Shown: one piece after another, positions 13,301-22,716 of the stretch
How positions within the stretch are numbered: the stretch's first letter is position 1
Layout of the letters: every line of letters begins with the position of its first letter
Source of the DNA: Platycnemis pennipes
Taxonomy: Eukaryota; Arthropoda; Insecta; Odonata; Platycnemididae
Length of the DNA: 64,000 nucleotides
Direction of reading: 5' to 3'
Assembly: GCA_933228895.1 (NCBI GenBank)
Contig: OW121852.1
Span: forward strand, 54,230,872-54,294,871
Translations under genes and position numbers: made by a program
Notes under the pieces: generated by a model
Database searches by the model: none
What the model saw: the letters and a program-made list of their open reading frames with translations, nothing else
What the model was told of the DNA's origin: nothing

Positions 13301-16300
13301 CATGATGGAGTAATAGATTCCGCTCGGTGTGATGTGCTTTACCCATTTTCCCTGCATAAGCACTTTTATCATTTGGTAGACGCTCCTCCCATCTCGCTTC
13401 GTGTGCATCCCCAGATTCCTTTGTTTGCTGTGAATTGCTGATGAGTTATGGTTCTCACAATCAGCTTTGTTCACGCTTATCCCATCTACTCTTGTCCCAT
13501 CTTCCAAACTCGAATGTGAATCACAAGGTAAGGAAGGCAGCCGAAATGGGGACTATTTTTGGGTGGTGTCTATCCAACACTGTTTCAGTGATTTTTTCTT
13601 GGGTTTCCTCAAGCTTCTTTGGGAGGGGTAAAGGATTGTGGATTCGTCTCCATCCTTTACATGATGCTCCACCCCTACCATCGTCTGCCCTCTCCCAAAC
13701 CCCTCCACCATTGGATGCCACCTGAGAAGATAGGGCATGGGAAAGCGATGAGTGAAATGTGATACTTTTGGTTCACGGCCATAACTGATAAGGGACTTCG
13801 AGCGAGGAAGGAAGGTGATGCAGCAGTTCATTATCATAGAAGTCTTTGGGGAAATGAGATGATAGCAGGCCGGTAAATTTAAAGGTCTACGGCGAAAATT
13901 TTGGTGACCTGGAAAATACACCTTATGTGATATTACTGGACACATGCCTGGAAACTTTCCTTTTAATTTTCCACGTGATCGCGTCTGATAGTGCATACCT
14001 CTCCAACTTAAACTTGAATCTGATAAATGTGAAGAATTTCGGCAGTTAACTCCTCATTTTAGTGCATATTCTTTGCCTTTTTATCAAAATATATAGCAGT
14101 ACGGTGATTATCTCGGTAATACAGGATATTTTTCGTTAATTTTCGGAAAGTACGTTCAGTTCGAACCCGGATAATTCGAAGTCAAAATTCAATATTTTTG
14201 GTCCCTTGAATTTCGAATTAACGAGGTTTTACTGTATTTGCACCTACAGTTCTTACAATTTTTGCCATGCCTGAATCTTTTAAGATGATGTATCATTAGT
14301 AATCCGTGAAATTCACGAGATGCGAATAACACGAAATAACGCGAAATACCACGAAATCGGAAAATAAAATGAAATTTTGCCTTTTTCTCTAATTTTACGT
14401 GAATTAGCGAAAAAATCACATGTGAAGAGTCATAATCGATTAAAGTCTAAGCCTTCATTGTTTAACGCTGATGACGTTCATTCGCTCTATCTCATTACGA
14501 TTCAAAGGTCAATTGGCCTGTTTTGTCTCGCCCATATAGCATTCGCGTAATATCGCGCACTTTAGTGATGTTTCCGCCGGAATTTGCCGTTAAATTAATC
14601 ACCGCCTCTCTCTTCGATTCACATTTATCAATCCTGAAATTCTCGGAAATATCTAGAATGATGCGCTTTCTCTGCTGAAGAATTAGATATTCTGAATCAA
14701 TAATGTGCTGAACACGGCCGCGGAAGAGCGGAAATATAAGCTCACGTGCCCGGCACACGTCAATGCCGAGCAGTAATTCCGGTGACTCACCGCGACGCAG
14801 TAGACAGCGTAATTGGATAACTTGTTGCAGGAAAACCTTTAGTGTGGGCCTAATGTAACAATTTTGTAGACTTGAACACGACCGCTGGCCGGGAACGGAA
14901 GCGCTAGCTGTTGAGGCAAGGGGGGAAGTAACAGAAAAGATAGGAGGAGAGGGGGTGCTACTTATAAGCGGTTGATCGTCGTCGGATATTCGGCACTCCA
15001 CTGAGCTTCAATGCAAAAAGAAAAAATAATTTCGACACACCCCCAGTTCAAGTTTCTTTGTTTTCGATTGTGTTTAGTTATGCGTGCTTCTTTTACTGCC
15101 TTTCTTGTTATGTAAAACGCATAATAAAAGTATAAGTATTCACAAAATGTGTACCAAAAATAATAAAACGCCTAGAAATGCGCAAAAATTGTAACATTAT
15201 AACAACACTGCCAAGATTTTCTATGACACCGAAATCACATAGTTTTAAAACGAATTTTAGCAAAAAATAAAACCACTTTCACGGACCTCTGTGTATCATC
15301 CTAATAATTTTAGAATTCATAGATAAATTTAGCTCTTAAATTATTTCACTATGAGAAAAAAATATTCATTAATGATGGACAAATCGCCTCTTTGTCTGTG
15401 TCTCTTGGCTTCAGCATCCATGAAGGATAACTTGTGGTGTTAACTGCTTTGAATGGAGTGGGAGTATTATTCTTTCTCTCATATTCTACGGCAACATCTA
15501 AATTTCAGTTCTTGATAACCTAAAACCATATTTATCAAGTGCTCAATTCCTTCCGCTAATTTTTTTCTTTGCTTGGTGGATTAGCAGAAAGTTGATTTCC
15601 TCCCTGTTATTTAAGATGACTATGTATGGTAGCCCTTGATTTTCCAAAATTTTAACCTTGTATTCAAAAGTTTTTTATTGACTGAAGAAAATGTAGGGCG
15701 TCATACCTATTTTTTCTTTGTTGCCTGATTGCATTTTCAAACATTGCCTTGCCATGTAAGATTTGATGAACAATGCTGGGCGAAAGAATCAATATCTAAT
15801 AATTGAAGAGGGGAAGATAAACTTCAAAAACCACTTACAAAAACAAAAAAGACGCCTGATACAAAAATGAATGATAAATTCACGGCCACACTTGCCAAAT
15901 ACTAATTGGAGTTACACTTGTTCCAGGTGGGATTTTAATGAATCAAGAATTAACAAGCTGATAATTTAATTGTAGTTACAGATTTGAAAAACAACAATAA
16001 TTATAATTAATGGCAGACCTATATCAAATTATAATAAGAAATTATGTGTTTTCTTCTGACCACCTACACTGTGACAAACGTCAACAGCAACGCCAGCGCA
16101 ATTTTTAAGTCTTTTGTAGTACATATTGGCTATTTACTGCCTCATTGGTGTTACTGATTGACACTGGAAACCACTTAAGTGGTGAAAATTGGTAAGACTG
16201 CATCTACTCAACATTCAGCAACAGCTTGCCTTATGTCTGCATCCATGCAATGCCATACAAGCCAAAGCTGTACTCACCCCGAGGTTGCACTTGCCCCAGT

Positions 16301-16810
16301 TCACCTAATGAGTGTACATACTCACTCAAGTTATGAATATTTTATAGCGTATAATTGGCAACACTACATCAAAATTATAATTATACTAATGCTGATAGAT
16401 TCATGCATGTATGCGGTCTCTGCAAAGTAAATTGTATGTTATGCATTTCTTTTTTCTTCTCATAAATTTTTCTTGTAAATGATTTTCCATTTAATTTGCA
16501 GGTCATAATGGTCCTGTTCGGTATTTAGTGCATTCACCTAATGCACCTGCATTCCTTACCTGCTCTGATGATTTTCGAGCACGATTTTGGTATAGGAGAA
16601 CACCAACACACTAACAAGATGGGAATGGAAAACTTTTCATCTTCGACACTTTTTCTCTTGAGCAAATGATTTATAATTTATATTTCATCTGTGTGATGCT
16701 TTTTGTGTATCGATTTTCCAAATGAACTATGCTCCATAGAATATTCTGAATGTAATTTTGTCACAAATGAACTTTGTATGTTTTAATAAATTGACACCGA
16801 AGATGTTCTT
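7178..16810 (+). CDS. CSTF1: CSTF1 (CstF-50), last two coding exons and 3' UTR
   Basis: Cleavage stimulation factor subunit 1 is a nuclear WD40 protein of the CstF complex, which binds the GU-rich element downstream of poly(A) signals and supports pre-mRNA 3' cleavage. The window shows its last WD repeats in two exons, 7178-7309 and 16502-16614. They join in phase (TTA G / GT CAT) to give [19 protein letters not shown], then [15 protein letters not shown] and [14 protein letters not shown] before the stop. This matches the conserved C-terminus of the family, which ends with ARFWYRR plus a few residues. The exons upstream (LisH-like dimerisation part and earlier WD repeats) are not found between 1 and 7177 and must lie outside the window. 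The 3' UTR carries AATAAA at 16785-16790. The 9.2-kb intron is full of transposons. Confidence 0.92.
7310..9780. other. CSTF1 intron, first part; no gene recognised
   Basis: AT-rich intronic DNA. A TTAACCCTAAGATG end at 7386 with a short acidic minus-strand frame (about 7600-7495, [20 protein letters not shown]) resembles the start of a piggyBac-type element, but no second end or transposase core is seen. Around 9100-9290 the minus strand has a frame ([15 protein letters not shown]) that may be a very decayed LINE RT. The 135-codon frame at 7560-7967 has no recognisable content. Confidence 0.3.
9785..10226 (-). pseudogene. Unassigned ORF with one internal stop
   Basis: From an ATG near 10226 the minus strand reads [20 protein letters not shown], meets a TAG after 26 codons, and stays open in the same frame for about 110 more codons ([20 protein letters not shown], then [26 protein letters not shown]) to 9785. 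I do not recognise the family. The length and single stop suggest a decayed gene, a processed pseudogene or a transposon protein. It lies in the CSTF1 intron on the opposite strand. Confidence 0.3.
10386..10482. repeat. Block saturated with GATACCGATA-type motifs
   Basis: About 97 bp are built from a short word and its complement: GATTCTCGATACC, GGTATCGGTACCGAGAATC, GATACCGATACCTCGATAC. The two halves can fold into a hairpin. It directly abuts TAGGGATGGTCGGATC, the left end of the hAT-like sequence that follows, and looks like an array of subterminal repeats of a DNA transposon. Confidence 0.7.
10483..10765 (+). mobile_element. hAT-like element, left-end copy 1
   Basis: Starts TAGGGATGGTCGGATC. 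Its first 270 bp are a diverged paralogue of the sequence starting at 10899: both contain TTTCGCGGCYTAG, then GGAATA..GGT, GATATTGACAAG-like and TCGAAAT blocks in the same order. No transposase is visible. The 128-codon minus frame through it (10764-10378) follows the repeat, not a gene. Confidence 0.5.
10899..12388 (+). mobile_element. Non-autonomous hAT-like element, 1.5 kb
   Basis: The left end TAGGGATGGTCGGGTC (10899) and the right end, read inward on the other strand as TAGTGATGGAAGGATC (12388), form imperfect terminal inverted repeats of the hAT type. The last 110 bp repeat GGATCTGAAACC / GGATCCGGAT-like words in both orientations. The flanking 8-mers (TCGAAAAT and CTAAAAAT) agree at only five positions, so the target duplication is eroded or the ends are not a true pair. 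No transposase ORF is found. Confidence 0.5.
12551..12716 (-). mobile_element. SINE fragment without tRNA head
   Basis: Aligns with the body of the SINE at 58076-58347: both share GATTCAACC, TTGGTCTTTGAT, AGAGCTCACCCCGTACTAAG, GGCAATTCCTTTCCCTGGGC (one base changed) and TTTCCTACGAAGTTCTGACA. This copy stops at GCAGAAAATCGAAT, where the tRNA-derived part would begin, so it is 5'-truncated. Confidence 0.8.
12717..12990. repeat. Diverged tandem duplication, about 128-bp spacing
   Basis: ACCCATGTAAGCATTTTCTC..CAATTTGACCTT at 12719 recurs with changes at 12849 (ACCCATGTAAGCATTTTTTC..CAGTTTGACCTT). AGTGACCCAAAAAACC also recurs as AGCGACCCAAAAAACC (12837 and 12958). No coding content is recognised. 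Confidence 0.55.
12991..14149. other. CSTF1 intron; no gene recognised
   Basis: Contains overlapping open frames (13250-13507, 13435-13725, 13553-13996) on both strands in a moderately GC-rich patch, none with a recognisable domain, start context or splice partner. Nothing is called here. Confidence 0.3.
14150..14234 (+). mobile_element. Solo right end of a pogo/Tigger-like element
   Basis: Ends TTCGAATTAACGAGGTTTTACTG followed by TA, that is, the inverted terminal sequence CAGTAAAACCTCG with a TA target. The same type of end bounds the Tigger-like element at 41524-43971. No matching left end is visible within 1 kb. Confidence 0.5.
14495..15001 (-). CDS. Unassigned 168-codon ORF
   Basis: Intact minus-strand frame with a CpG-rich body inside the CSTF1 intron. 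The N-terminal 40 residues are Ser/Pro/Thr-rich, then a basic, Leu/Arg-rich part ([52 protein letters not shown]), ending [15 protein letters not shown]. Length and composition exceed what is usual for chance in AT-rich intron DNA. I recognise no family. It could be a first exon, a nested gene or part of an undescribed transposon. Confidence 0.35.
   Translation of the reverse strand: MECRISDDDQPLISSTPSPPIFSVTSPLASTASASVPGQRSCSSLQNCYIRPTLKVFLQQVIQLRCLLRRGESPELLLGIDVCRARELIFPLFRGRVQHIIDSEYLILQQRKRIILDISENFRIDKCESKREAVINLTANSGGNITKVRDITRMLYGRDKTGQLTFES
15002..16501. other. CSTF1 intron, last part; no gene recognised
   Basis: AT-rich intron with no recognisable coding or repeat signature. It ends with TTTAATTTGCAG, the acceptor of the last CSTF1 exon. 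Confidence 0.5.
16502..16614 (+). CDS. CSTF1: CSTF1 last coding exon
   Basis: 113 coding nt, phase-matched to the previous exon, encoding the final WD40 blade [32 protein letters not shown] and a short TPTH tail before TAA (16612-16614). Confidence 0.93.
16785..16790 (+). promoter_or_regulatory. Poly(A) signal of CSTF1
   Basis: AATAAA 171 nt after the stop codon, in TTTTAATAAATTG. It is the first canonical signal downstream, so cleavage near 16805-16815 is inferred. Confidence 0.75.
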
Positions 16811-17696
16811 ATTGAATTATCAAACGTCCCTCATTCAGTTTTTTATTCCGTTGCCTGTTAATTCTTTGACCAGCAAGGTAGAAAATAGAGTTAGCTGAAG
16901 AAAGAAGTGTTAGAAGGCATTTGTTTGCTTGAAAAATGTATACTAATGCATTAATTAGCTAAAAGCTTTCAAATTGCAGATTCTGTGATTTTAAACAAGA
17001 GGAAGAAGGAGATGAAGTGAATGCAAATGATGAATTTTTGGAAAGCATTAAGGTGCTTAGGGGTAACTGGGGCATGGGTAGTTCATATCCTTATTTATGG
17101 GAATTATAAGTTCATCAGATTGCCACACGTACACCTTCTACTCTTCTTCCTTGAACAAGAGGCCTAACCTCAATTGGAGCTATTTTGTTGGTTTGGGCTG
17201 TTGTGGAATTTCAGTGAAGAAATTTTCAATTACAACGTCCGGCCTAAGTGAGATTTGCTGTTTTTCACTGTTATGTGGTGAGTATTTTCAAACTATTAAC
17301 TACTTTAGTATAAACATAAAGACTGATTTTATCTATATATATGGTTTTCATCACTCTAAAACTTCTTGTAGTTTTTGTAACAGGGGTGTTCCAGTTACCC
17401 CGAGAATTGTTAGGAAATGGGGTAACTGGGTCCTAGCAGTCCCAGTTACCCCGAGGAGGACCCAGTTACCCCAATAGTGATTAGAATGAAAATAAAATGG
17501 AAACTCTTATTATGGAGCTCAATAACTTGCGTAACATTGTGTCATAGGTTGTGGTGCAAATCACCTTCATCAAGTTTTAACTCATCAGGGCAGAACACTT
17601 GAAATAAACAACATTATGTAAGTATGAACAATCAAAACATTTGCATTGCATTTCTACTTGTATTACAGTAGGATAACCAAATATGATGAAATGAAT

Positions 17697-17802
17697 ATTC
17701 AAAATCCATGTCATCGTCAGAATCATCAAAATCACTCCCTGAATCCTTGGCTAAAATATCCTAAATTTCCGATTCGTCAATCTGAGTTCCTGCCATATTA
17801 CT
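17697..17802 (-). pseudogene. Acidic N-terminal frame, transposase-like
   Basis: Minus strand from ATG at about 17796: MAGTQIDESEI, one stop, then DILAKDSGSDFDDSDDDMDF. Acidic Asp/Ser starts of this kind are usual for piggyBac-type transposases, but no further transposase homology follows, so the assignment is weak. Confidence 0.25.
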
Positions 17803-17910
17803 CATGAAATAGACAAAAAGCATTCTGTGACAGAGAGTTCCCAATAGAAGCAATTAGAAAAACAATCTCTATGTAAAGAAATAACAGCTGGAAAATCATC
17901 TAACGTATGG

Positions 17911-18987
17911 TTGGTGGTGGGTCGAGTGAGAAGAGAAGCTGGACCATCAACAGGAGAGCCTGAACTACCACTGACAGTCGAGCTGCCTTCTACAGCTAAT
18001 CCAGAGATGCCACTGATGGAGGAGCTTGAGCAGTCTCTGACAGCTAAACATGAGCAGCCATTAACAGCAATCAATGAGCAGCTTATGATAGTTGAACCCG
18101 AATACATACTTAGGGTGGAGCAGCCTTCGATGGCTGAACATGAACATTCTTCAACACCAAACACTGAGCAGCATATTGTTGTAGTTGATCCTGAACACTT
18201 ACTAACTGTGGAGTAGCCTTCAACAGCTGGACAAGAGCAGCTATCAACAGTTAACCCTGATCTGCAGATGGCAGTTGATACTATGGAGCAACTGCCAACA
18301 CTAAGTTTTGAAGAGCCATCAACATCCAAGCGAAAGAATTTTGAAGAACTTCTATTGGACCTTGTTAAAAATAATAACACAAACTCTGAAAAGCCAAAGA
18401 AAAAGATTGTCCACGCCTGTGAAATAATAACAACAGCAAAATACCTTGAAATGAAAGTAAATGAAGAGAAGGAGAAAGAAAAAGCTTTGCTTGAAAAAGA
18501 AGAAAAACATCAAAAAAGAGAGCAAATTGCAAAAGAAAAGAAAGAGAAAAAATCCCAGATGAAAGCAAACAAAAATAAACCGAAACCCTCAGTAGTCTTT
18601 GACAAATCTTCCACAAATGAGAATAGTGATGCATTTTCAGTTCAAGGCTGTGAGAAAGATTACCATGAAAACTTCTCAGAGTATGAGGGTGAAGATGAAC
18701 TTACACTAAAACCAGGTGACGTCTTTGACGTTAAAGTTTTTGGAAAAACAAGAAATTGTTTTAGATTGTTTGAAGCCAAGGTCATGGAAAAAGAGAATGG
18801 AGGCTACATAGTTTATTTTTTCAAAAGACATAATCAAACTGACGGACAAAAGAGATGGAGGAAGAATCCTTTATCCAGGTGTGACATTGTGCGAATCCTG
18901 TTCCAGCCAATAACAGCAAGTTCTGCTCGTTATAATAACTTGGTTGGGTTTGCAGAAGACTTAAGTGACCTTACTAATAAGCATTAA
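17911..18987 (+). pseudogene. Transposon-encoded protein, C-terminal part, one stop
   Basis: One frame runs from 17911 to the TAA at 18987 with a single TAG at 18214. The first 120 codons are imperfect Glu/Pro/Thr repeats (EQPLTAINEQ, EQPSMAEHEHSS). Next come PSTSKRKNFEELLLDLVK, a strongly charged Lys/Glu coiled-coil-like region (about codons 190-245, e.g. KEKEKALLEKEEKHQK) and a globular end (PGDVFDVKVFGKTRN, YIVYFFKRH). Long acidic linker plus K/E helix plus a small terminal domain is typical of the tail of pogo/CENP-B-like transposases of arthropods. The catalytic DDE part is not visible. Family assignment is inference; a host gene is less likely given the flanking motif repeats. Confidence 0.45.
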
Positions 18988-19819
18988 GTTACTTAGTGGT
19001 AGAGAAAGTTATACCTATGGTACTGACATTTATTGGAATTTACTTGAAGCAGTTTTCTATCTGTAAATTTTACCCAATTTTATCATTTTTTCAAGCAAAT
19101 TTATTCAAGTTAAGTTACCCAAATACTGTAATTTAACATGTAAAAAGTATTCACTTTCCTTTTTTAATTGTATGTTATTATTGCCTAGTGTCTTTGCAAG
19201 CCTCGGTAATGGTCCTAATACAACAGCCTTAACATGCAATTTTATCACACATTTGGGTAAACCAATATTTTGTCCTAGTCTATTGAATGTACAAAAATAG
19301 ATCCAGTGCTGACCCCAGATAGTTGCTGCAGTGGTCTTAAACAATTTGCCCTGGGGTGATCCAGTTACCCCCAAGTTGTGGGGCAACTGGGGCCAACAAG
19401 GCCCACAAATAATATTAATTTTTAAAAAATACAAACAGGTAAAAATTGCATTAAATGCAACATGATGTATTAGTCTGTTTACTAATAAATCATTGCATGT
19501 TTTTTGCAGTTATCCACTGGTGTTACTTTTCCAAAAAAAAAAATTAAAAATGATATTGCAAGGTCACGTTGTAAAACTATGCCCAAGTTACCCCCGAGCA
19601 CCTTACACCTTTCTTTCAACTTTGTGTCCCATGCACTGTATCTCACCATTCTCCTTAGTTTCGTGTTATTTATTATGCAGTGATAGTTTTTTACATGATA
19701 GACATCAATCATGTATTGACTGTGTGTCAATCAATTGATCAATCATGTATCTTCAATAGTTCCTCATTATAGAACACTAAATAACTACCTATGTAATAAA
19801 TGCCTACCTATATTTAAAA

Positions 19820-20455
19820 CTAGAAAATTAGAATAGAAGGAAAAGTAGAGGAGTTCCTGGATGAAGATCAATTCAGATTCAGGAAAAGTAAATGTACAAA
19901 GGAATCAATATTGACCCATAGGCTGATCATTGAGAAGAGAATGGTTAAGAACAAACCGATGCTCGTAGCATATGTGGATTTAGAGAAGGGTTTTGATAAC
20001 ATGGATTGGAATTCTGAAAGAAATTGGAGTGTCCTACAATGACCGAAGAATTATCCACTGCCAATAAATTCCAGTGAGGCATGGAGGATGACGGCAGCAG
20101 AGAAGTTTAGGGTGGAAGCATTTGAAATGTGGTGCTACAGAATAATGATGAAGATTAAATGGATCGACAGATTGAGTAATGAGGAAGTCCTAAGAAGGGT
20201 GAAGGAAAAGAAGTCTTATGAAAACCTTAAGAAAAAGACGGGACAACTTAATCAGCCACATCATGAGATATGATGGCCTGCAGAAGACAATCGTTGAAGG
20301 AGAAGTAGACGGGAAGAACAGCAATGGAAGGCCTCAATATAGGATATATTGAACAAGTGATGAAGGATGTGAAAGAGAAGAAATATGTAAAAATAAAGAG
20401 ATTAGCTGATAGGAGATTCAGTGGCAATCTGCATCAAACCAATCTCAGGATTGAT
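19820..20455 (+). mobile_element. EN-RT LINE (family B) with internal deletion
   Basis: Begins with the RT part (EDQFRFRKSKCTKESIL, VAYVDLEKGFDNMDW), then jumps at about 20050 to the C-terminal region ([37 protein letters not shown]). The same blocks occur in the fuller copy at 49419-51345. The 3' end is a short GATGATGAT tail at 20450, like the (ATG)n tail of that copy. Confidence 0.8.
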
Positions 20456-21435
20456 GATGATTTAAAACTACCCACTCTAATTTTATTTCTCAAAATGTAG
20501 TAAGAAGCAATTAATTTTTTGTAATGTCACAGCATTTTATACCATGAAAATAGAAGTTTGGGATAGATTTGGCTTTAATTATTTGTCTTATTATATCCAC
20601 TGTAACGTACGATAAAAGCCTTTATTTGTAAAAATGTATATAATTATATGTTCACAATGCTAGTAGGAAGACAAAGCAAGTCTGTTTAACATACTTTAAA
20701 TCCAGCATCAGTTGGTAAACCTCAATTATACATACTTCAATTAGCAGTGATGATAAGGGCTTCTGTGAGTTCCTTTGTGTTGGCGATCTCAATCGCTTCC
20801 AGCAGCCAGGGGTAGTATAGGCTTTCATTGCAAATTACTTCTTCTTTCTCAAATACACTTTGCGTATTTACTCTGATACAGTAGACAGGATGTACTGTTT
20901 TTTTCCATGGCATGTCCATATTTGTTCACCCTGCAATGAATGCCGGTACTACCCTAGGTTGATCGTGACTGAGGCCATGAAACATTCAGAAATACAACTG
21001 AGAGAATGAACACATGCTTGGCAACACCTGGAAGAGAATTCTCCAGTTGGGAGATCCAATGGTCCTCTCAACCAATCAGAACCCCAGGCCCGGATATAAC
21101 AGTGACAGTTTTAACACAATTGACTCTTCTGACCTAAAGATAATAGCTGGAGAAACTGTGGTCTCACAGAGTCAAATCAATGTGGAGGAATGTGCGAAAG
21201 CCCTTATCATAAATGAAAAACCTAATGAAAACTTCAAATCCAATTAAATATTCAGTGCACTGTATCACTGAAGGTTACAGACATATCTGTAACTTTGAGT
21301 GATACATAAATACATCAACTTGTGTACAACAGCTAGTTAGGTATGTATGTCCAAATTAGCAATAGAAACCATCATCAAGAGGATATAGCCTGTAAGTATA
21401 CAAATGAAGAAGATAAGAAAAGAAGCGGCCCAGCC
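20456..21435. other. Intergenic; two short unassigned frames
   Basis: Between CSTF1 and RHBDD1. Short frames at 20919-20737 (minus) and 21014-21247 (plus) have no recognisable domain. Nothing else is seen. Confidence 0.3.
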
Positions 21436-21436
21436 C

Positions 21437-21769
21437 TGATAAAAATAAACTCCTCCGTATGCCTACCCTCCAGCAAGGTTAGATGCAGCGTATTTTAGAA
21501 CATCAGAGGGTAGGCCATACCATCTGTGGAGGGTAGACGAAGGGTAGGGCTACACTCCGTGGAGTTACCCTCTTTGGAGGGTAATGCTACCATCCCTGGC
21601 GGGTAGATGGATGGTAAGCGAAGGAGTTCCCAGTGAAGGTAGAGGAAGGGTAATGCTAACCCTCCACAGAGTATAGAGCGTGGGTTGATGGAGGGTAACT
21701 ACCCACTATGGTGGGTACTACCCTTCCTTTACCCTCCGTCTACCCACCACAGAGGAGTTTATCAGGGAG
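21437..21769. mobile_element. MITE rich in GGAGGGTA motifs
   Basis: Starts CCTGATAAAAATAAACTCCT and ends with a matching inverted sequence (GAGGAGTTTATCAGGG). The interior is almost entirely the word GGAGGGTA / TACCCTCC and variants: more than a dozen in 330 bp, on both strands. No coding content. It is probably a non-autonomous DNA element whose body consists of transposase-binding-like repeats. Confidence 0.65.
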
Positions 21770-21774
21770 ATAAC

Positions 21775-21975
21775 AAGCCAGCTGGACAAATCGCCAGGAA
21801 TCCAGCTGGAATATGTACCTTAAATCCAGCAGGACTAGTGAAGTCTGTATCCTATCAAGCAGGTTGAGACAGCCTGGAATATTAGCTTGAAATCCAGCTA
21901 GATTCCAGCTTTATGCAGGATTTATGCTTGCACACTGTTGAATTTTTCAGTTGGAATCCAACTGGCTTTGCTATG
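21775..21975. repeat. Block saturated with AATCCAGC motifs
   Basis: Abuts the preceding MITE. AATCCAGCTGGAA, AATCCAGCAGGA, AATCCAGCTAGATTCCAGC and GGAATCCAACTGG lie within 200 bp in both orientations. No end repeats could be fixed. Confidence 0.5.
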
Positions 21976-22602
21976 TGGGGATATGTTCTCAAATTTTGCA
22001 TACCAAAAATGACTTGGTGAAGTGGCTGTCAGGTCTAACCAAGATATAACTCTGTGTGTGGCAAATTAACTCCTTAAAAAAAATTCATCGATCCAAATAA
22101 TTCCATTGGTGAAATCATATGATAAAAACTTTTGTAATTCGGAAAATTAAGGTGTCAAAAGATAAGCTGAGCTAATAAATGTATACAAATATAACACATT
22201 CTATATTGAAAATCATCATTGTGCCAGTATTTTGCAAAGAGACATTTATAATCGAAGTTTACATGTGTCTTTTTTCATAATTATTTTCCATAGCTCCCAA
22301 ATGGAGTATTTAGTTACACATAAATGATACAATATCAACATCAGAATACAAGTATGAATACGAGAATAAAGTAGCTCTAAATTCATACACGAAAATCGTG
22401 TCGGCATACTCCTTTCTGTCCCTGAGTCACCGTTTCAACGAGGTAGAACCAGAGACCGAAGTGATGCCGAAGTGGTTCACTTTGGACTATGGCTAGCCAT
22501 GTGAAATTTGTGTAGTTGGCAACATGTGTTTGAGATTTCTTTTGAGGTGGTGTGCGTGCAACTATTCCGAATTGTTGGAGGCGGTATCTCGAGTGATGCA
22601 AT
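21976..22602. promoter_or_regulatory. Upstream region of RHBDD1
   Basis: No gene is seen. It must contain the RHBDD1 5' UTR and probably its promoter. I see no TATA box at a convincing distance. A minus-strand frame at 22667-22383 is antisense to exon 1 and is not a gene. Confidence 0.3.
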
Positions 22603-22716
22603 ATGAATCGAAGAAGACGAGGCACTGAATTGGGAGTCTTATTATTATTATACGAAGTTGCAAACATAGGATTTACGCATATTCCACCCGTGACATTATT
22701 AGCCGTAGTTGGTCAG
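22603..22716 (+). CDS. RHBDD1: RHBDD1 exon 1 (coding)
   Basis: 38 codons from ATG 22603, ending LLAVVGQ at CAG/GTATTG, a weaker donor than the others. The ATG is supported by homology (basic MNRRRRG start). An out-of-frame ATG lies 7 nt upstream (22596). Confidence 0.9.

Larger units (their letters stand above)
17059..19600 (+). mobile_element. DNA transposon remnant with GGGGTAACTGGG motifs
   Basis: The word GGGGTAACTGGG or its complement CCCAGTTACCCC, with small variants, occurs at 17060, 17391, 17419, 17441, 17461, 19361, 19379 and 19582, on both sides of an ORF of transposon type (17911-18987). The cluster at 17385-17475 has four copies in alternating orientation. This fits transposase-binding or terminal repeats of a DNA transposon, possibly pogo-like. 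True ends are not fixed because no target duplication is seen. Confidence 0.5.

Noticed and set aside
13553..13996. 147-codon minus frame
   Set aside because: Overlaps other open frames on both strands in the same patch; composition effect without recognisable family.
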